DNA from: Massilia solisilvae
Lineage (GTDB): Bacteria > Pseudomonadota > Gammaproteobacteria > Burkholderiales > Burkholderiaceae_D
Direction of reading: 5' to 3'
DNA: 64,000 nucleotides
Assembly (NCBI RefSeq): GCF_024753215.1
Contig: NZ_JANUGV010000002.1
Span: 1-64,000, forward strand
A program made the translations under genes and the position numbers. Of the stretch, positions 33,687-43,824 are shown piece after piece (within the stretch, counting starts at the first letter, position 1; each line of letters opens with the position of its first letter). The notes below the pieces were generated by a model, which saw nothing but the letters and a program-made list of their open reading frames with translations, did not search any database and was not told the DNA's origin.

Positions 33687-34880
33687 ATGTCCCGCGCATT
33701 CATCCTCCTGCTCGATTCGTTCGGCCTGGGCGCGCTGCCCGACGCGGACAAATACGGCGACGCAGGCGCCAATACCTTCGGCCACATCGCCGCATGGGCT
33801 GCGCAAGAAGGCAAGCCGATGTCGCTGCCGAACCTTGAAAAACTCGGCCTTGCCGCCGCCGCCCGGCAGGCCTGCGGCGAGTGGGCAGCGGGCTTTCACC
33901 AGCGCGACGGCTTTACCGGCGCGTACGGCGTGGCGCGCGAACAGTCCACCGGCAAGGACACGCAAAGCGGCCACTGGGAGATCGCCGGCGTGCCGGTGCT
34001 GTTCGACTGGGGCTACTTCCCCAGGACCGTGCCGTCGTTCCCCAAGGAGCTGACCGAAAAGCTGCAGGAACTGGCCAAGCTGCCTGGCTTCCTGGGCAAC
34101 TGCCACGCCTCGGGCACCACCATCATCAACGAGCTCGGTGACGAGCATGTGGCGACGGCTAAGCCAATCCTGTACACCTCAGCCGACTCGGTGCTGCAGA
34201 TCGCGGCGCACGAAGAGCACTTTGGCCTCGCGCGCCTGTACGAGGTGTGCGAGATCGCCTACGAACTGGTCAAGCCGTACAACATCGGCCGCGTGATCGC
34301 GCGCCCGTTCGTGGGCGCCAATGGCGACTACAAGCGCACCGCCAACCGCCACGACTACGCCGTGCCGCCGCCTTCCCCCACGCTGCTGGACCATGTGAAG
34401 GATGCCGGCGGCGACGTGATCGCGCTGGGCAAGATCAGCGACATCTTCGCGGCGCAGGGTGTGACCAAACTGGTCAAGGGGCCGGACAACATGGCCCTGT
34501 TCGACCGCCTGGTGGAAGCGGCCGACAGCGCGCCGGACCATTCGCTCACCTTCGTGAACTTCGTCGATTTCGACATGATGTTCGGCCACCGCCGCGACCT
34601 GGCGGGCTACGCGAACGCGCTGCACGAACTGGATGCGCGCCTGCCCGAGTTCATGGCCAAAATGAAGGATGGCGACATCGCCGTCATCACCGCCGATCAC
34701 GGCTGCGACCCGAGCTGGACTGGTTCGGACCACACCCGCGAGCACATCCCGGTGCTGTTCTTCGGCCCCGGCGTCGCACCGCGCGCGCTGCCCACGGCCG
34801 ACACTTTTTCCGACATCGGCGCCACGCTGGCCAAGCACCTTGGCGTCAAACCCCTTTCGAACGGAACCCCGCTGCTATGA
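33687..34880 (+). CDS. deoB: Phosphopentomutase
   Basis: A 397-residue alkaline-phosphatase-fold enzyme converting (deoxy)ribose 1-phosphate to 5-phosphate. LLLDSFGLGALPDA, the GKDTQSGHWE block with the phosphorylated Thr, and ITADHGCDPSW, TREHIPVL carry the metal ligands. The start at 33687 begins exactly at MSRAFILLLDS. The stop overlaps deoC (ATGA). Confidence 0.96.
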   Translation: MSRAFILLLDSFGLGALPDADKYGDAGANTFGHIAAWAAQEGKPMSLPNLEKLGLAAAARQACGEWAAGFHQRDGFTGAYGVAREQSTGKDTQSGHWEIAGVPVLFDWGYFPRTVPSFPKELTEKLQELAKLPGFLGNCHASGTTIINELGDEHVATAKPILYTSADSVLQIAAHEEHFGLARLYEVCEIAYELVKPYNIGRVIARPFVGANGDYKRTANRHDYAVPPPSPTLLDHVKDAGGDVIALGKISDIFAAQGVTKLVKGPDNMALFDRLVEAADSAPDHSLTFVNFVDFDMMFGHRRDLAGYANALHELDARLPEFMAKMKDGDIAVITADHGCDPSWTGSDHTREHIPVLFFGPGVAPRALPTADTFSDIGATLAKHLGVKPLSNGTPLL

Positions 34881-35833
34881 CCCAGAACCTGGATTTCAAA
34901 CGTAACACGGCCGTTGGCCTGGACCTGGGCTGGGTGAACAGCCTGAAGGTCAACCGCAACGCCGCCGACCGCCGCGCCGCCAGCCTGGCCGCGCGCCGCA
35001 CGGTCAAGAAGGAGTACCAGGCCGCGTGGCTGGTGCGCGCGATCCAGTGCATCGACCTGACCTCGCTGTCGGGCGACGACACGCCGGGCCGCGTCGAGCG
35101 CCTGTGCCGCAAGGCGATGCGCCCGCTGCGTTCAGACCTGATGGCAGCGCTGGGCCTGACCGAGCTGACCACCGGCGCCGTGTGCGTGTACCACGAGATG
35201 ATCAAGCCGGCCGCGCACGTCCTGCAGGGCCGCCTGCCGATCGCCGCCGTGTCGACCGCGTTCCCGGCGGGCCTGTCCTCGCTCGAAACCAAGATCCGCG
35301 AGATTGAGCTGTCGGTGGCCGCGGGCGCGAGCGAGATCGACATCGTCATCACCCGCCAGCACGTTTTGACCGGCAACTGGCAGGCGCTGTACGACGAGAT
35401 GGTGGCCTACCGCCAGGCCTGCGGCGATGCGCACGTGAAGGCGATCCTCGCCACCGGCGACCTGGTCACGCTGGAAAACGTGGCCAAGGCATCGTGGGTG
35501 TGCATGATGGCCGGCGCCGACTTCATCAAGACCTCCACCGGCAAGGAAGGCGTGAACGCCACCATTCCGGTGTCGCTGGTGATGGTGCGCGCGATTCGCG
35601 AATACTACGAGCGCACCGGCTTCATGGTCGGCTACAAGCCGGCCGGCGGCGTCTCGACCGCCAAGGCCGCGCTGCAGTACCTGACCGTGATGAAGGAAGA
35701 GCTGGGCAACGAGTGGCTGCAGCCGCACCTGTTCCGCATCGGCGCATCGAGCCTGCTGACCGACATCGAGCGCCAGCTCGAACACTACGTGACCGGCAGC
35801 TACTCGGCAGCCCACCGCCACGCGCAACCATAA
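34877..35833 (+). CDS. deoC: Deoxyribose-phosphate aldolase
   Basis: A 318-residue class I aldolase yielding glyceraldehyde 3-phosphate and acetaldehyde from deoxyribose 5-phosphate. GADFIKTSTGK holds the Schiff-base Lys and VGYKPAGGV the second Lys; ASEIDIVI has the conserved Asp. It is longer than the 220-260-residue bacterial form because of an N-terminal extension of about 50 residues, as in the long DeoC group. The acetaldehyde formed is a plausible substrate for the dehydrogenase that follows. Confidence 0.95.
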   Translation: MTQNLDFKRNTAVGLDLGWVNSLKVNRNAADRRAASLAARRTVKKEYQAAWLVRAIQCIDLTSLSGDDTPGRVERLCRKAMRPLRSDLMAALGLTELTTGAVCVYHEMIKPAAHVLQGRLPIAAVSTAFPAGLSSLETKIREIELSVAAGASEIDIVITRQHVLTGNWQALYDEMVAYRQACGDAHVKAILATGDLVTLENVAKASWVCMMAGADFIKTSTGKEGVNATIPVSLVMVRAIREYYERTGFMVGYKPAGGVSTAKAALQYLTVMKEELGNEWLQPHLFRIGASSLLTDIERQLEHYVTGSYSAAHRHAQP

Positions 35834-35851
35834 AAACAGAACGGACACGTC

Positions 35852-38227
35852 ATGCCAACTATTCAAGAGATCCTCCAAACTATGGACTACGGCCCCGCAC
35901 CCGAAAGCACCAAAGAAGCGAACGCGTGGCTGGACCAGCATGGACGCCGTTTTGGCCTTTTCATCGACAACGCGTGGACCGAAGCGGCCGACACCTTCCC
36001 CTCGTTTAACCCGGCCGACGGCAGCGAGCTGGCGCAGGTGACGCAGGCCACCAGCGACGACGTCGAACGCGCGGTGGCTGCTGCGCGCCGTGCGCAGCCC
36101 GGCTGGGCGGCCATGGGCGGCAACGGCCGCGCCAAGATCCTGTACGCGATCGCGCGCCTGCTGCAAAAGCACTCGCGCCTGTTCGCCGTGCTCGAGACGC
36201 TGGACAACGGCAAGACCATCCGCGAAACGCGCGACGCCGACCTGCCGTTAGCAAGCCGCCACTTCTACCACCACGCCGGCTGGGCGCGCCTGCAGTACGA
36301 GGAATTCGCCGACTACCGCGCCGTGGGCGTGGTCGGCCAGATCGTGCCGTGGAACTTCCCGCTGCTGATGCTGGCCTGGAAAATCGCGCCCGCGCTCGCC
36401 GCCGGCAACACCATCGTCTTCAAGCCGGCCGAATTCACCTCGCTGACCGCGCTGCTGTTTGCCGAGATCTGCAAGCAGGCCGGCGTGCCGCCGGGCGTGG
36501 TCAACGTCGTCACCGGCGACGGCCGCGTGGGCGAGGCGATCGTCAACCATCCGGGCATCGACAAGCTGGCCTTCACCGGCTCGACCGAAGTGGGTCGCAT
36601 CATCCGCAAGGCGACCGCGGGCAGCGGCAAGAAGCTGTCGCTGGAACTGGGCGGCAAGTCGCCGTTCATCGTGTTCGACAACGCCGACCTGGACGCCGCG
36701 GTCGAAGGACTGGTCGATTCGATCTGGTTCAACCAGGGCCAGGTGTGCTGCGCCGGCTCGCGCCTTTTGGTGCAGGAGTCGGTGTACGAGCGCTTCATCG
36801 ACAAGGTCAAGGCGCGCATGCAGAACCTGCGTGTGGGTTCGCCGCTGGACAAGTCGAACGACATCGGCGCGCTGGTGGACCCGGTGCAGCAGCAGCGCAT
36901 TCACGGCCTGGTGGAATCGGCCCGCGCCGAAGGCTGCGAAGTGTGGCAGCCGGCGTGCGAGGCACCCACCGCGGGCTCGTGGTACCTGCCGACCCTGATC
37001 ACCGGCGCCTCGACCACGGCCACCGTGTCGCAGACCGAGATCTTCGGCCCGGTGCTGGTGGCGATGAGCTTCCGCACCCCGGGGGAAGCGGTGCAGCTGG
37101 CGAACAACACCGTGTACGGCCTGGCGGCCTGCGTGTGGTCCGAGTCGATCAGCCTGGCGCTGGACGTGGCGCCGCAGCTCAAGGCCGGCGTGGTGTGGAT
37201 CAACACCGCCAACCAGTTCGACGCGGCCTGCGGCTTCGGCGGCTACAAGGAATCGGGCTTTGGCCGCGAAGGCGGCAAGGAAGGCATGTACGAGTACCTG
37301 ACCCCGGTGGCGGAAGACACGCGCCCGGCTGCGCCGATGGTAGCGGACAAGGGCAAGGTCAAGCCGATCGAGGATAACCCGTTCGAGATCGACCGCACCG
37401 CCAAGCTCTACATCGGCGGCAAGCAGGCGCGCCCGGACAGCGGCTACAGCCGCGCGATCATGGGCGCCAACGGCGAGTTCCTGGCCGACGTGGGAGAGGG
37501 CAACCGCAAGGACATCCGCAACGCCGTGGAAGCGGCGCACAAGGCATCCGGCTGGGCCAAGGCGACCGCGCACCTGCGCGCGCAGGTGCTGTACTACATC
37601 GCCGAGAACCTGGCCGCGCGCGGCGCCGAATTCACCGCCCGCATCGCGGCGCAAACCGGTGCCAAGAACGCCGAGCGCGAGGTGCAGGCATCGATCGAGC
37701 GCCTGTTCTACTGGGCTGCGTGGGCCGACAAGTACGACGGCCTGGCGCACCAGCCGCCGATGCACGGCATTACCGTGGCGCTGAACGAACCGGTGGGCGT
37801 GATCGGCATCATCTGCCCGAACGAGAACCCGCTGCTGGGCTTTATTTCGCTGGTGGCGCCGGCGCTGGCGATGGGCAACCGCGTCGTGGCGGTGCCGTCG
37901 CAGGTGGCGCCGCTGTCGGCCACCGACCTGTACCAGGTGCTGGACACCTCGGACCTGCCGGGCGGTGCGCTGAACATCGTCACCGGCAGCGCCGACGAGC
38001 TGGCGCGCACGCTGGCGTCGCACTTCGACGTGGATGCCGTGTGGCGCCACGACGGTTCGGCCGAGGGTTGCGCCGAAGTGGAACGTTTGTCGGCCGAGTC
38101 GCTCAAGCGTACCTGGACCGGCGGCGGCAAGGGCCGCGACTGGTTCAACGCCCAGCAGGCCTGCGGCCGCGCGGTGCTGTACCACGCGACCCAGGTGAAG
38201 AACGTCTGGATTCCGTACGGCGTTTAA
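35852..38227 (+). CDS. ALDH16-type aldehyde dehydrogenase with two ALDH domains
   Basis: A 791-residue protein with a complete N-terminal aldehyde dehydrogenase domain (about 1-490; VPWNFPLLM, LELGGKSP with Glu, NQGQVCCAG with Cys near 299). A shorter second ALDH-like domain (about 515-791) lacks the catalytic Cys region. This arrangement matches the ALDH16 family. Placed directly after deoC, it could oxidise acetaldehyde to acetate and keep the aldolase moving; the substrate is inferred. It is followed by a repeat hairpin. Confidence 0.9.
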   Translation: MPTIQEILQTMDYGPAPESTKEANAWLDQHGRRFGLFIDNAWTEAADTFPSFNPADGSELAQVTQATSDDVERAVAAARRAQPGWAAMGGNGRAKILYAIARLLQKHSRLFAVLETLDNGKTIRETRDADLPLASRHFYHHAGWARLQYEEFADYRAVGVVGQIVPWNFPLLMLAWKIAPALAAGNTIVFKPAEFTSLTALLFAEICKQAGVPPGVVNVVTGDGRVGEAIVNHPGIDKLAFTGSTEVGRIIRKATAGSGKKLSLELGGKSPFIVFDNADLDAAVEGLVDSIWFNQGQVCCAGSRLLVQESVYERFIDKVKARMQNLRVGSPLDKSNDIGALVDPVQQQRIHGLVESARAEGCEVWQPACEAPTAGSWYLPTLITGASTTATVSQTEIFGPVLVAMSFRTPGEAVQLANNTVYGLAACVWSESISLALDVAPQLKAGVVWINTANQFDAACGFGGYKESGFGREGGKEGMYEYLTPVAEDTRPAAPMVADKGKVKPIEDNPFEIDRTAKLYIGGKQARPDSGYSRAIMGANGEFLADVGEGNRKDIRNAVEAAHKASGWAKATAHLRAQVLYYIAENLAARGAEFTARIAAQTGAKNAEREVQASIERLFYWAAWADKYDGLAHQPPMHGITVALNEPVGVIGIICPNENPLLGFISLVAPALAMGNRVVAVPSQVAPLSATDLYQVLDTSDLPGGALNIVTGSADELARTLASHFDVDAVWRHDGSAEGCAEVERLSAESLKRTWTGGGKGRDWFNAQQACGRAVLYHATQVKNVWIPYGV

Positions 38228-38246
38228 GCCACCAGTAACAGATGCA

Positions 38247-38330
38247 CGTCGTTCCCGCGAAGGCGGGAACCCATAGAACGCGTGATTGCACGCTCAGCAT
38301 GGGTTCCCGCCTTCGCGGGAACAACGTTTT
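38247..38330 (+). terminator. Inverted family 2 repeat pair between ALDH16 and deoA
   Basis: Arms at 38247-38274 and 38299-38326 are complementary over 28 positions with one mismatch, followed by TTTT. It resembles a long intrinsic terminator inside the deo operon. deoA begins 29 bases later, so readthrough or a separate promoter is needed. Confidence 0.7.
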
Positions 38331-38358
38331 AGAGCTAACAAAAGAAACGGACCCAACT

Positions 38359-39681
38359 ATGTTTCTACCCCAAGAGATCATCCGCAAAAAGCGTGACGGC
38401 GGCGCCTTGACGGCCGAGGAGATCGGCTTCTTCGTGCGCGGGATCACCGACAACAGCGTCACCGAAGGCCAGATCGCCGCGCTGGCCATGGCGGTGTACT
38501 TCAACGACATGAACATGGACGAGCGTGTGGCCTTTACGCTGGCGATGCGCGATTCCGGCCAGGTGATGGAGTGGAAGTCGCTGAACCTGCCGGGTCCGGT
38601 GCTGGACAAGCACTCCACCGGCGGCGTGGGCGACGTGGTCTCGCTGATGCTCGGGCCGATGATCGCGGCCTGCGGCGGCTTCGTGCCCATGATCTCGGGC
38701 CGCGGCCTGGGCCACACCGGCGGCACGCTCGACAAGTTCGATTCGATCCCCGGCTACTGCACCGTGCCCGAGCCGGAGCTGTTCCGCAAGGTCGTGCGCG
38801 AGGTGGGCGTGGCGATCATCGGCCAGACCGCGCAACTGGCCCCAAGCGACAAGCGCTTCTACAGCATCCGCGACACCACCGCGACCGTTGAATCGATCGC
38901 CATGATCACCGGCTCCATCCTGTCAAAGAAGCTGTCGGCGGGGCTGGACGCGCTCGTCATGGACGTGAAGGTGGGCAGCGGCGCCTTCATGCCGACCTAT
39001 GAGAAATCGGTGGCGCTGGCCGAGAGCATCGTCAGCGTCGGCAACGGCGCGGGCACGCGCACTTCGGCTGTGCTGACCGGGATGAATGAGTCGCTGTGCC
39101 CCGTGGCCGGCAATGCGCTGGAAGTGCGGCTGGCGCTGGACTACCTGACCGGCGTCTCGCGGCCGGCGCGACTGCACGAGGTGACCATGGCGCTGTGCGC
39201 CGAGATGCTGGTCCTGTCAAGCATCTGCAAGGACCACGGCGCGGCAAACGCGAAACTGCAAGCGGCCCTGGATTCGGGCGCGGCGGCCGAGCGTTTTGCA
39301 CGCATGGTCGCGGCGCTGGGCGGCCCGGCCGACCTGATGGAGCGCCCCGACGCCTACCTCGACAAGGCGCCGGTGGTGGTGCCGGTGCCGGCGCTGGAAT
39401 CGGGTTTTGCGGCAGCCACCAACTGCCGCGAGCTGGGCCTGGCCGTGGTCAGCCTTGGCGGTGGGCGTACCCGCCCGCAGGACCCGATCGACTTTGCGGT
39501 CGGCCTTACCGACCTTGTGGAACTGGGCCAGAAGGTGGAGGCCGGCCAGCCGCTGGCCTTCGTCCACGCGCGCACCGAACAGGCGGCGCAGCAGGCGGTG
39601 CGCCAGGTGCAGGGCGCGTATCGCATCGCGGCTCAACAGCCGGCTGCGGAGCCGATGATTTACCGGACGATTCGTCGATAA
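38359..39681 (+). CDS. deoA: Thymidine phosphorylase
   Basis: A 440-residue enzyme splitting thymidine and deoxyuridine to base and deoxyribose 1-phosphate. The family signature [14 protein letters not shown], the phosphate site [10 protein letters not shown] and [12 protein letters not shown] are present. The frame is open upstream to 38242, but those 39 codons are repeat sequence; the true ATG at 38359 matches the usual [14 protein letters not shown]. Its uracil and thymine products feed preTA. Confidence 0.96.
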   Translation: MFLPQEIIRKKRDGGALTAEEIGFFVRGITDNSVTEGQIAALAMAVYFNDMNMDERVAFTLAMRDSGQVMEWKSLNLPGPVLDKHSTGGVGDVVSLMLGPMIAACGGFVPMISGRGLGHTGGTLDKFDSIPGYCTVPEPELFRKVVREVGVAIIGQTAQLAPSDKRFYSIRDTTATVESIAMITGSILSKKLSAGLDALVMDVKVGSGAFMPTYEKSVALAESIVSVGNGAGTRTSAVLTGMNESLCPVAGNALEVRLALDYLTGVSRPARLHEVTMALCAEMLVLSSICKDHGAANAKLQAALDSGAAAERFARMVAALGGPADLMERPDAYLDKAPVVVPVPALESGFAAATNCRELGLAVVSLGGGRTRPQDPIDFAVGLTDLVELGQKVEAGQPLAFVHARTEQAAQQAVRQVQGAYRIAAQQPAAEPMIYRTIRR

Positions 39682-39694
39682 AAAGGCACACCAC

Positions 39695-40099
39695 ATGAAA
39701 TACGAAAAACTGATCGACGAGGCACGCGCGGCGCGCGAACTGGCCTATGTCCCGTACTCGAAATTCAAGGTGGGCGCTGCGCTGGAGTGCAAGGACGGCC
39801 GGGTCTTCCGCGGTTGTAACGTCGAGAATGCATCCTACGGCTTGTGCAACTGCGCCGAGCGCACCGCTTTCTTCAGCGCGATCGCGCACGGCTACCAGCC
39901 GGGTGACTTCACCGCCCTTGCCGTAATCGGCGATACCGACGGTCCGATCGCACCATGCGGCGCCTGCCGCCAGGTGACGCTGGAGCTGGGTGGGAACGAT
40001 CTGCCCGTGGTGCTCACCAACCTCAAGGGCGAAGTGATGGAGACCACCGCCGCAGGGCAGTTGCCGAATGCATTTGGCGGGTGGGACCTGCAGAAGTAG
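39695..40099 (+). CDS. cdd: Cytidine deaminase
   Basis: A 134-residue zinc enzyme converting cytidine to uridine. NVENASYGLCNCAERTA has the zinc Cys and catalytic Glu, and PCGACRQV holds the other two zinc Cys. AAGG precedes the ATG, 13 bases after deoA. It is the last gene of the deo operon. Confidence 0.95.
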   Translation: MKYEKLIDEARAARELAYVPYSKFKVGAALECKDGRVFRGCNVENASYGLCNCAERTAFFSAIAHGYQPGDFTALAVIGDTDGPIAPCGACRQVTLELGGNDLPVVLTNLKGEVMETTAAGQLPNAFGGWDLQK

Positions 40100-40162
40100 C
40101 AGCTTGGTGTGGCGGAAGGGGCAGTGCAAATCGAATTTTGCGCCAGATCACGCAAATAATCA

Positions 40163-40191
40163 TTGCCCAAAAACAAGGGATTGATTATCTT
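40163..40191 (+). promoter_or_regulatory. Candidate sigma-70 promoter of the chemoreceptor gene
   Basis: TTGCCC (40163-40168), a 17-base spacer and TATCTT (40186-40191) lie 66 bases before the ATG. It would let the chemoreceptor be made independently of the deo operon. Confidence 0.45.
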
Positions 40192-40256
40192 AAACATGCA
40201 TTTTGTATGGCGGATATGTTGGTCACGTCCGCTACCCCCTTCCGAACCGCAACCAC

Positions 40257-42251
40257 ATGCTCACGTCCTTCCTCGATCGCTTGCTGCTTTGGCAAAAATT
40301 TGCTGTCCTGAGTGCCGTTGGAATCATCCTGGCGCTCATTCCATCGACACTTTATTTGCGCGGTTCCGCGCAGATGATCGACGCGTTCGCGATGGAGTCG
40401 AGCGCGCGGCAACCGCTTGCCACGGTGCTCAGGGCGGTGCAGGCCACCCAGCAGCATCGCGGGCTGGCCGCACTGGTGCTGGGCGGCGTCCCGGAGGCCA
40501 CGCGCCAGCGTGAGGAAAAGCAACGCCAGATCGACCAGCTTTACCTGGCGCTGGATGGCCAGGTCCGCGAAATCAACGATGCGGCGATCACGGTCGCGTG
40601 GACGGCAGCGCGCAAGGATTGGGACAGCCTGCGCGAGCGCCTTGCAGCCAGGTCGATCTCTGTGCCCGACAGCTTCGCGGCGCATACCGCGCTCATTTCC
40701 AAGCTGCTCACGGCGGAGGACGAGATTGCCGACCATTTCGGCCTGAACCTGGATCCCGACCTGGATACTTACCAGCTGGTGCAGACCGCTTACTACAATC
40801 TGCCCTATTTGTCGGAGGAGCTTGGCAAGATGCGCGCCAAGGGTGCCGGCCTGCTGGCCGCCAGGTCAGCCAGCGCAGAGGAGCGGCTGGCCTTGTCGTC
40901 GATCGTCGCCCGCGCCAGCGACCGGCTGAACCAGACGATACGCGAGTTTGACAAGTCGGCCCACGCCAACCCGGCCATCAAGGAAAAGCTGGTGGGTCCG
41001 CTGCAGGACCTGTCTGCGCGCGCCAACGAGGCCATGCAACTGGCGACCGGGCAAATCGTCAAGCCCGAAACGCTGGCGTACTCCGGACAGGACTACGTGC
41101 GGCAGGTGACCGCTGCCATCGATGTCCAGTACGCGTTCACCGACGCCGCCATCGCCCAGTTCGACCAGCTTCTCGGCCAGAAGATCGATTCCCGGAAGCG
41201 GCAGGCCGTGCTGATGCTGGTCGCGCTCGCGGCCATGGTGGCGCTGGGCGGCGCACTGATGTTCCTGATTGCGCGCTCGGTGACCCGGCCGCTTGGCAAC
41301 GCGGTGGAGATCGCCGAACGTGTCGCCTCGGGCGACCTCACGACCCAATTCGACGTCAAGGGGCGCAATGAGACGGCGCGCCTGCTGCACGCGCTGGCAA
41401 AGATGAACGGCAACCTCCGGCGCATGGTGGGGGAAGTGCGCCATAGCGTCGATACCATCGGCGCCGCAACGAGTGATATCGCTGGCGGCAACGCCAACCT
41501 GGCGGCGCGCACCGAAGCGCAGGCAGCCAGCCTGGAACAAACGGCCAGCGCGATGGAAGAAATGACCGCCACGGTCGCGCAGAACGCCGATAGCGCCCAG
41601 CGGGCCAACGCGCTCGCCGCGGATGCATCGGACATCGCGCTCAAAGGCGGGCAGGTGGTGACGGACGTGGTGCAGACGATGGGAGCGATCCACGACAGCG
41701 CGAGCCGGGTGGCCGACATCATCGGCGTCATCGATGGGATCGCGTTCCAGACCAATATCCTGGCGCTCAACGCTGCCGTCGAGGCGGCGCGCGCGGGCGA
41801 ACAGGGGCGCGGATTCGCGGTGGTTGCCGCCGAGGTGCGCACGCTCGCCCAGCGCAGCGCGGGCGCCGCCAAAGAGATCAAGCAACTCATCGACGAAAGC
41901 GTGGGGCGGGTCGAAACGGGTAACCGCCTCGTCGAACAAGCCGGCGCCCTGATGCAGGACGTTGTCGCCAGCATTGGCCAGGTGTCCGCTGTCGTGGGCG
42001 AGATCGTGACGGCATCCGGCGAGCAATCGGCCGGTATCCACCAGATCAACGACACGCTCACCCACCTGGACGAAGCGACCCAGCAAAACGCCACCCTCGT
42101 GGAGGAAGCGGCGGCCGCGGCGGCCAGCCTCAATGAGCAGGCCCAGTCGCTGGTGCGCTCGATGGGTGTGTTCACGCTCTCCGCGCGGAACGTTGCGGCA
42201 GGCGGTTCCGCATCGGCGCCGCGGCTGCGGCCGGCGCTGCGAGCTGCCTGA
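40257..42251 (+). CDS. Methyl-accepting chemotaxis protein
   Basis: A 664-residue receptor. Transmembrane segments lie at about 13-36 and 320-345, enclosing a roughly 280-residue helical periplasmic sensor domain. HAMP follows ([20 protein letters not shown]), then the signalling hairpin [20 protein letters not shown] with methylation helices on both sides. No CheR-binding pentapeptide ends the protein. Its position after cdd suggests sensing of nucleosides or bases, which the sequence cannot confirm. Confidence 0.92.
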   Translation: MLTSFLDRLLLWQKFAVLSAVGIILALIPSTLYLRGSAQMIDAFAMESSARQPLATVLRAVQATQQHRGLAALVLGGVPEATRQREEKQRQIDQLYLALDGQVREINDAAITVAWTAARKDWDSLRERLAARSISVPDSFAAHTALISKLLTAEDEIADHFGLNLDPDLDTYQLVQTAYYNLPYLSEELGKMRAKGAGLLAARSASAEERLALSSIVARASDRLNQTIREFDKSAHANPAIKEKLVGPLQDLSARANEAMQLATGQIVKPETLAYSGQDYVRQVTAAIDVQYAFTDAAIAQFDQLLGQKIDSRKRQAVLMLVALAAMVALGGALMFLIARSVTRPLGNAVEIAERVASGDLTTQFDVKGRNETARLLHALAKMNGNLRRMVGEVRHSVDTIGAATSDIAGGNANLAARTEAQAASLEQTASAMEEMTATVAQNADSAQRANALAADASDIALKGGQVVTDVVQTMGAIHDSASRVADIIGVIDGIAFQTNILALNAAVEAARAGEQGRGFAVVAAEVRTLAQRSAGAAKEIKQLIDESVGRVETGNRLVEQAGALMQDVVASIGQVSAVVGEIVTASGEQSAGIHQINDTLTHLDEATQQNATLVEEAAAAAASLNEQAQSLVRSMGVFTLSARNVAAGGSASAPRLRPALRAA

Positions 42252-42285
42252 ACCTCGGTTGACGCAACGTTCGCCGTGCCGCGCC

Positions 42286-42522
42286 TCAGTGGCGCCGCTT
42301 GACGGGCGTGCGCTCCGTGCGCGCCGGGTACTTGAGCAGCATCTCGGGGCTGCGTACCGGCCTGCGCACCAGCTCGCCGCCGCAGTTGGGGCAGGTATGC
42401 TTGAGCACACCTTCCACGCAATCGCGGCAGAAGGTGCACTCGAAGGTGCAGATGAATGCGTCGCGCGAATCGGGGGCGATGTCGCGGTCGCAGCACTCGC
42501 AGTTGGGGCGCAGGTCGAGCAT
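42286..42522 (-). CDS. DUF1272 Cys-rich small protein
   Basis: A 78-residue protein with CECC, CTFECTFCRDC and CPNCGG, likely a zinc-ribbon-type fold. The start LDLRPNCECCDRDI and the ending RRPVR match DUF1272. Function is unknown. It converges with the chemoreceptor gene. Confidence 0.88.
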   Translation of the reverse strand: MLDLRPNCECCDRDIAPDSRDAFICTFECTFCRDCVEGVLKHTCPNCGGELVRRPVRSPEMLLKYPARTERTPVKRRH

Positions 42523-42590
42523 GGCTTGTCACGGTCAGTGGATGAGCCGCCGATCATACCCGAGCGAGCGCGCCCTTGCTGCGCGCCCGT

Positions 42591-42980
42591 CTAGGCGGGC
42601 ACCACCATGTTCGCGTCGCGCGACAGCCGCCACTTGCCGTCTGCGCCGCGCCGCATGATCGACAGCGTATGGCCTGCGCGCAGCATCGGCAATCCGTCGT
42701 GCTTGGCCCTGACCGTGATTCTCAGCCGCGTGCGGCAGTACGCCACGTCGCCAAAAACCGCGATTTCGTCGATGTCGCTGCTCGACTCGACCGCATGCTT
42801 GCCCACCACGGCACGCAACGCGTCGGCAAACGCCTCGCGCCCGACCATCGGCGGCTGGCCTGGCACCAAAAAGACCACGTCAGGCTCCATCAGCCCAAGC
42901 ACGGTGTCGATGTCGCCTTCGCGCGTGGCGCGCAGCCAGGTTTCGATGAGGTTGCGGATTTCCTGCTCGTCCTTGTTCAT
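42591..42980 (-). CDS. NTF2-like (SnoaL/SgcJ-type) protein
   Basis: A 129-residue alpha+beta barrel protein. EIRNLIETWLRATREGDID, LMEPDVVFLVPGQPPMVGREAF and FGDVAYCRTRLRI are typical of the SgcJ/DUF4440 group. GGAG lies 5 bases before the ATG. Its role is unknown; some relatives are isomerases or dehydratases, others non-catalytic. Confidence 0.85.
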   Translation of the reverse strand: MNKDEQEIRNLIETWLRATREGDIDTVLGLMEPDVVFLVPGQPPMVGREAFADALRAVVGKHAVESSSDIDEIAVFGDVAYCRTRLRITVRAKHDGLPMLRAGHTLSIMRRGADGKWRLSRDANMVVPA

Positions 42981-43044
42981 GCGTTCTCCGTTGTTCTCAA
43001 GTCGATAGACAATCCTACCGCAAGTGCGCGAACGCGGCCTTGAA

Positions 43045-43824
43045 TTACATCTGCTGGAACAGGTGGGCGTGATTGCGGCTCACTTCCAGCTCGCCGGGAT
43101 AGTTGCGCACCTTGAGCATCTGGCGCCCGCGCAGGTCGCGCGAGACCGACGCGATGGCATCGACCCGCACCAGCGTGGAGCGGTGGATGCGCCAGAATTC
43201 GTCGGGGTCGAGCTCGTCCGCCAGTTCCTTGAGCGTCTTGCGGATCAACAGCTCGGCGGTGGCGGTCTGCACCCGGGTGTACTTTTCGTCCGACTGAAAG
43301 AACAGCACTTCCTTGGTGCTGACCATGCGCAGGCTGCCGCCCACCTGGGCCTGGATCCAGCGCAGGTAATTTGGCCTGGAACTGCCGCCGTCCTTGAGCG
43401 CGGCAGTGAGCTGGGCCAGCTGGGCGCCGATGTCCTGTGGCGCCTTGGCCAGGCGTTGCTGCAGGCGTTCGCAGGTGCGGGCCAGGCGCTCGGGCGAGGC
43501 CGGCTTGAGCAGGTAGTCCATCGCGCCTTGCTCGAAGGCGGTCACCGCATACTGGTCGTAGGCGGTGACGAACACGATGTGGCAGCTGCTGTACAGCTCT
43601 CGCGCGGCCTCGATGCCGCCCATGCCGGGCATGCGGATATCGAGAAAGGCGATGTCCGGCTTGTGCTGCTTTGCCAGCGCCACCGCGTCCACGCCGTTGG
43701 CCGCCTCGGCCACGATCTCAAGATCGGGCCACACGGCCGCCAGGCGCGTGCGCAGTTGGGTGCGCATCGGTTCCTCGTCGTCGGCGATCAGCGCGGTGGC
43801 CCGGCGGCCGGTTGGCGTTGTCAT
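43045..43824 (-). CDS. LytTR-type response regulator
   Basis: A 259-residue response regulator. The receiver domain (10-125) has the DD pair in LIADDEEPM, the phospho-Asp in IAFLDIRMPGMGG and the Lys in LLKPAS. The C-terminal LytTR DNA-binding domain follows (FFQSDEKYTRVQT, RIHRSTLVRVDAI). Its ATG overlaps the stop of the kinase gene (ATGA). Confidence 0.95.
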   Translation of the reverse strand: MTTPTGRRATALIADDEEPMRTQLRTRLAAVWPDLEIVAEAANGVDAVALAKQHKPDIAFLDIRMPGMGGIEAARELYSSCHIVFVTAYDQYAVTAFEQGAMDYLLKPASPERLARTCERLQQRLAKAPQDIGAQLAQLTAALKDGGSSRPNYLRWIQAQVGGSLRMVSTKEVLFFQSDEKYTRVQTATAELLIRKTLKELADELDPDEFWRIHRSTLVRVDAIASVSRDLRGRQMLKVRNYPGELEVSRNHAHLFQQM

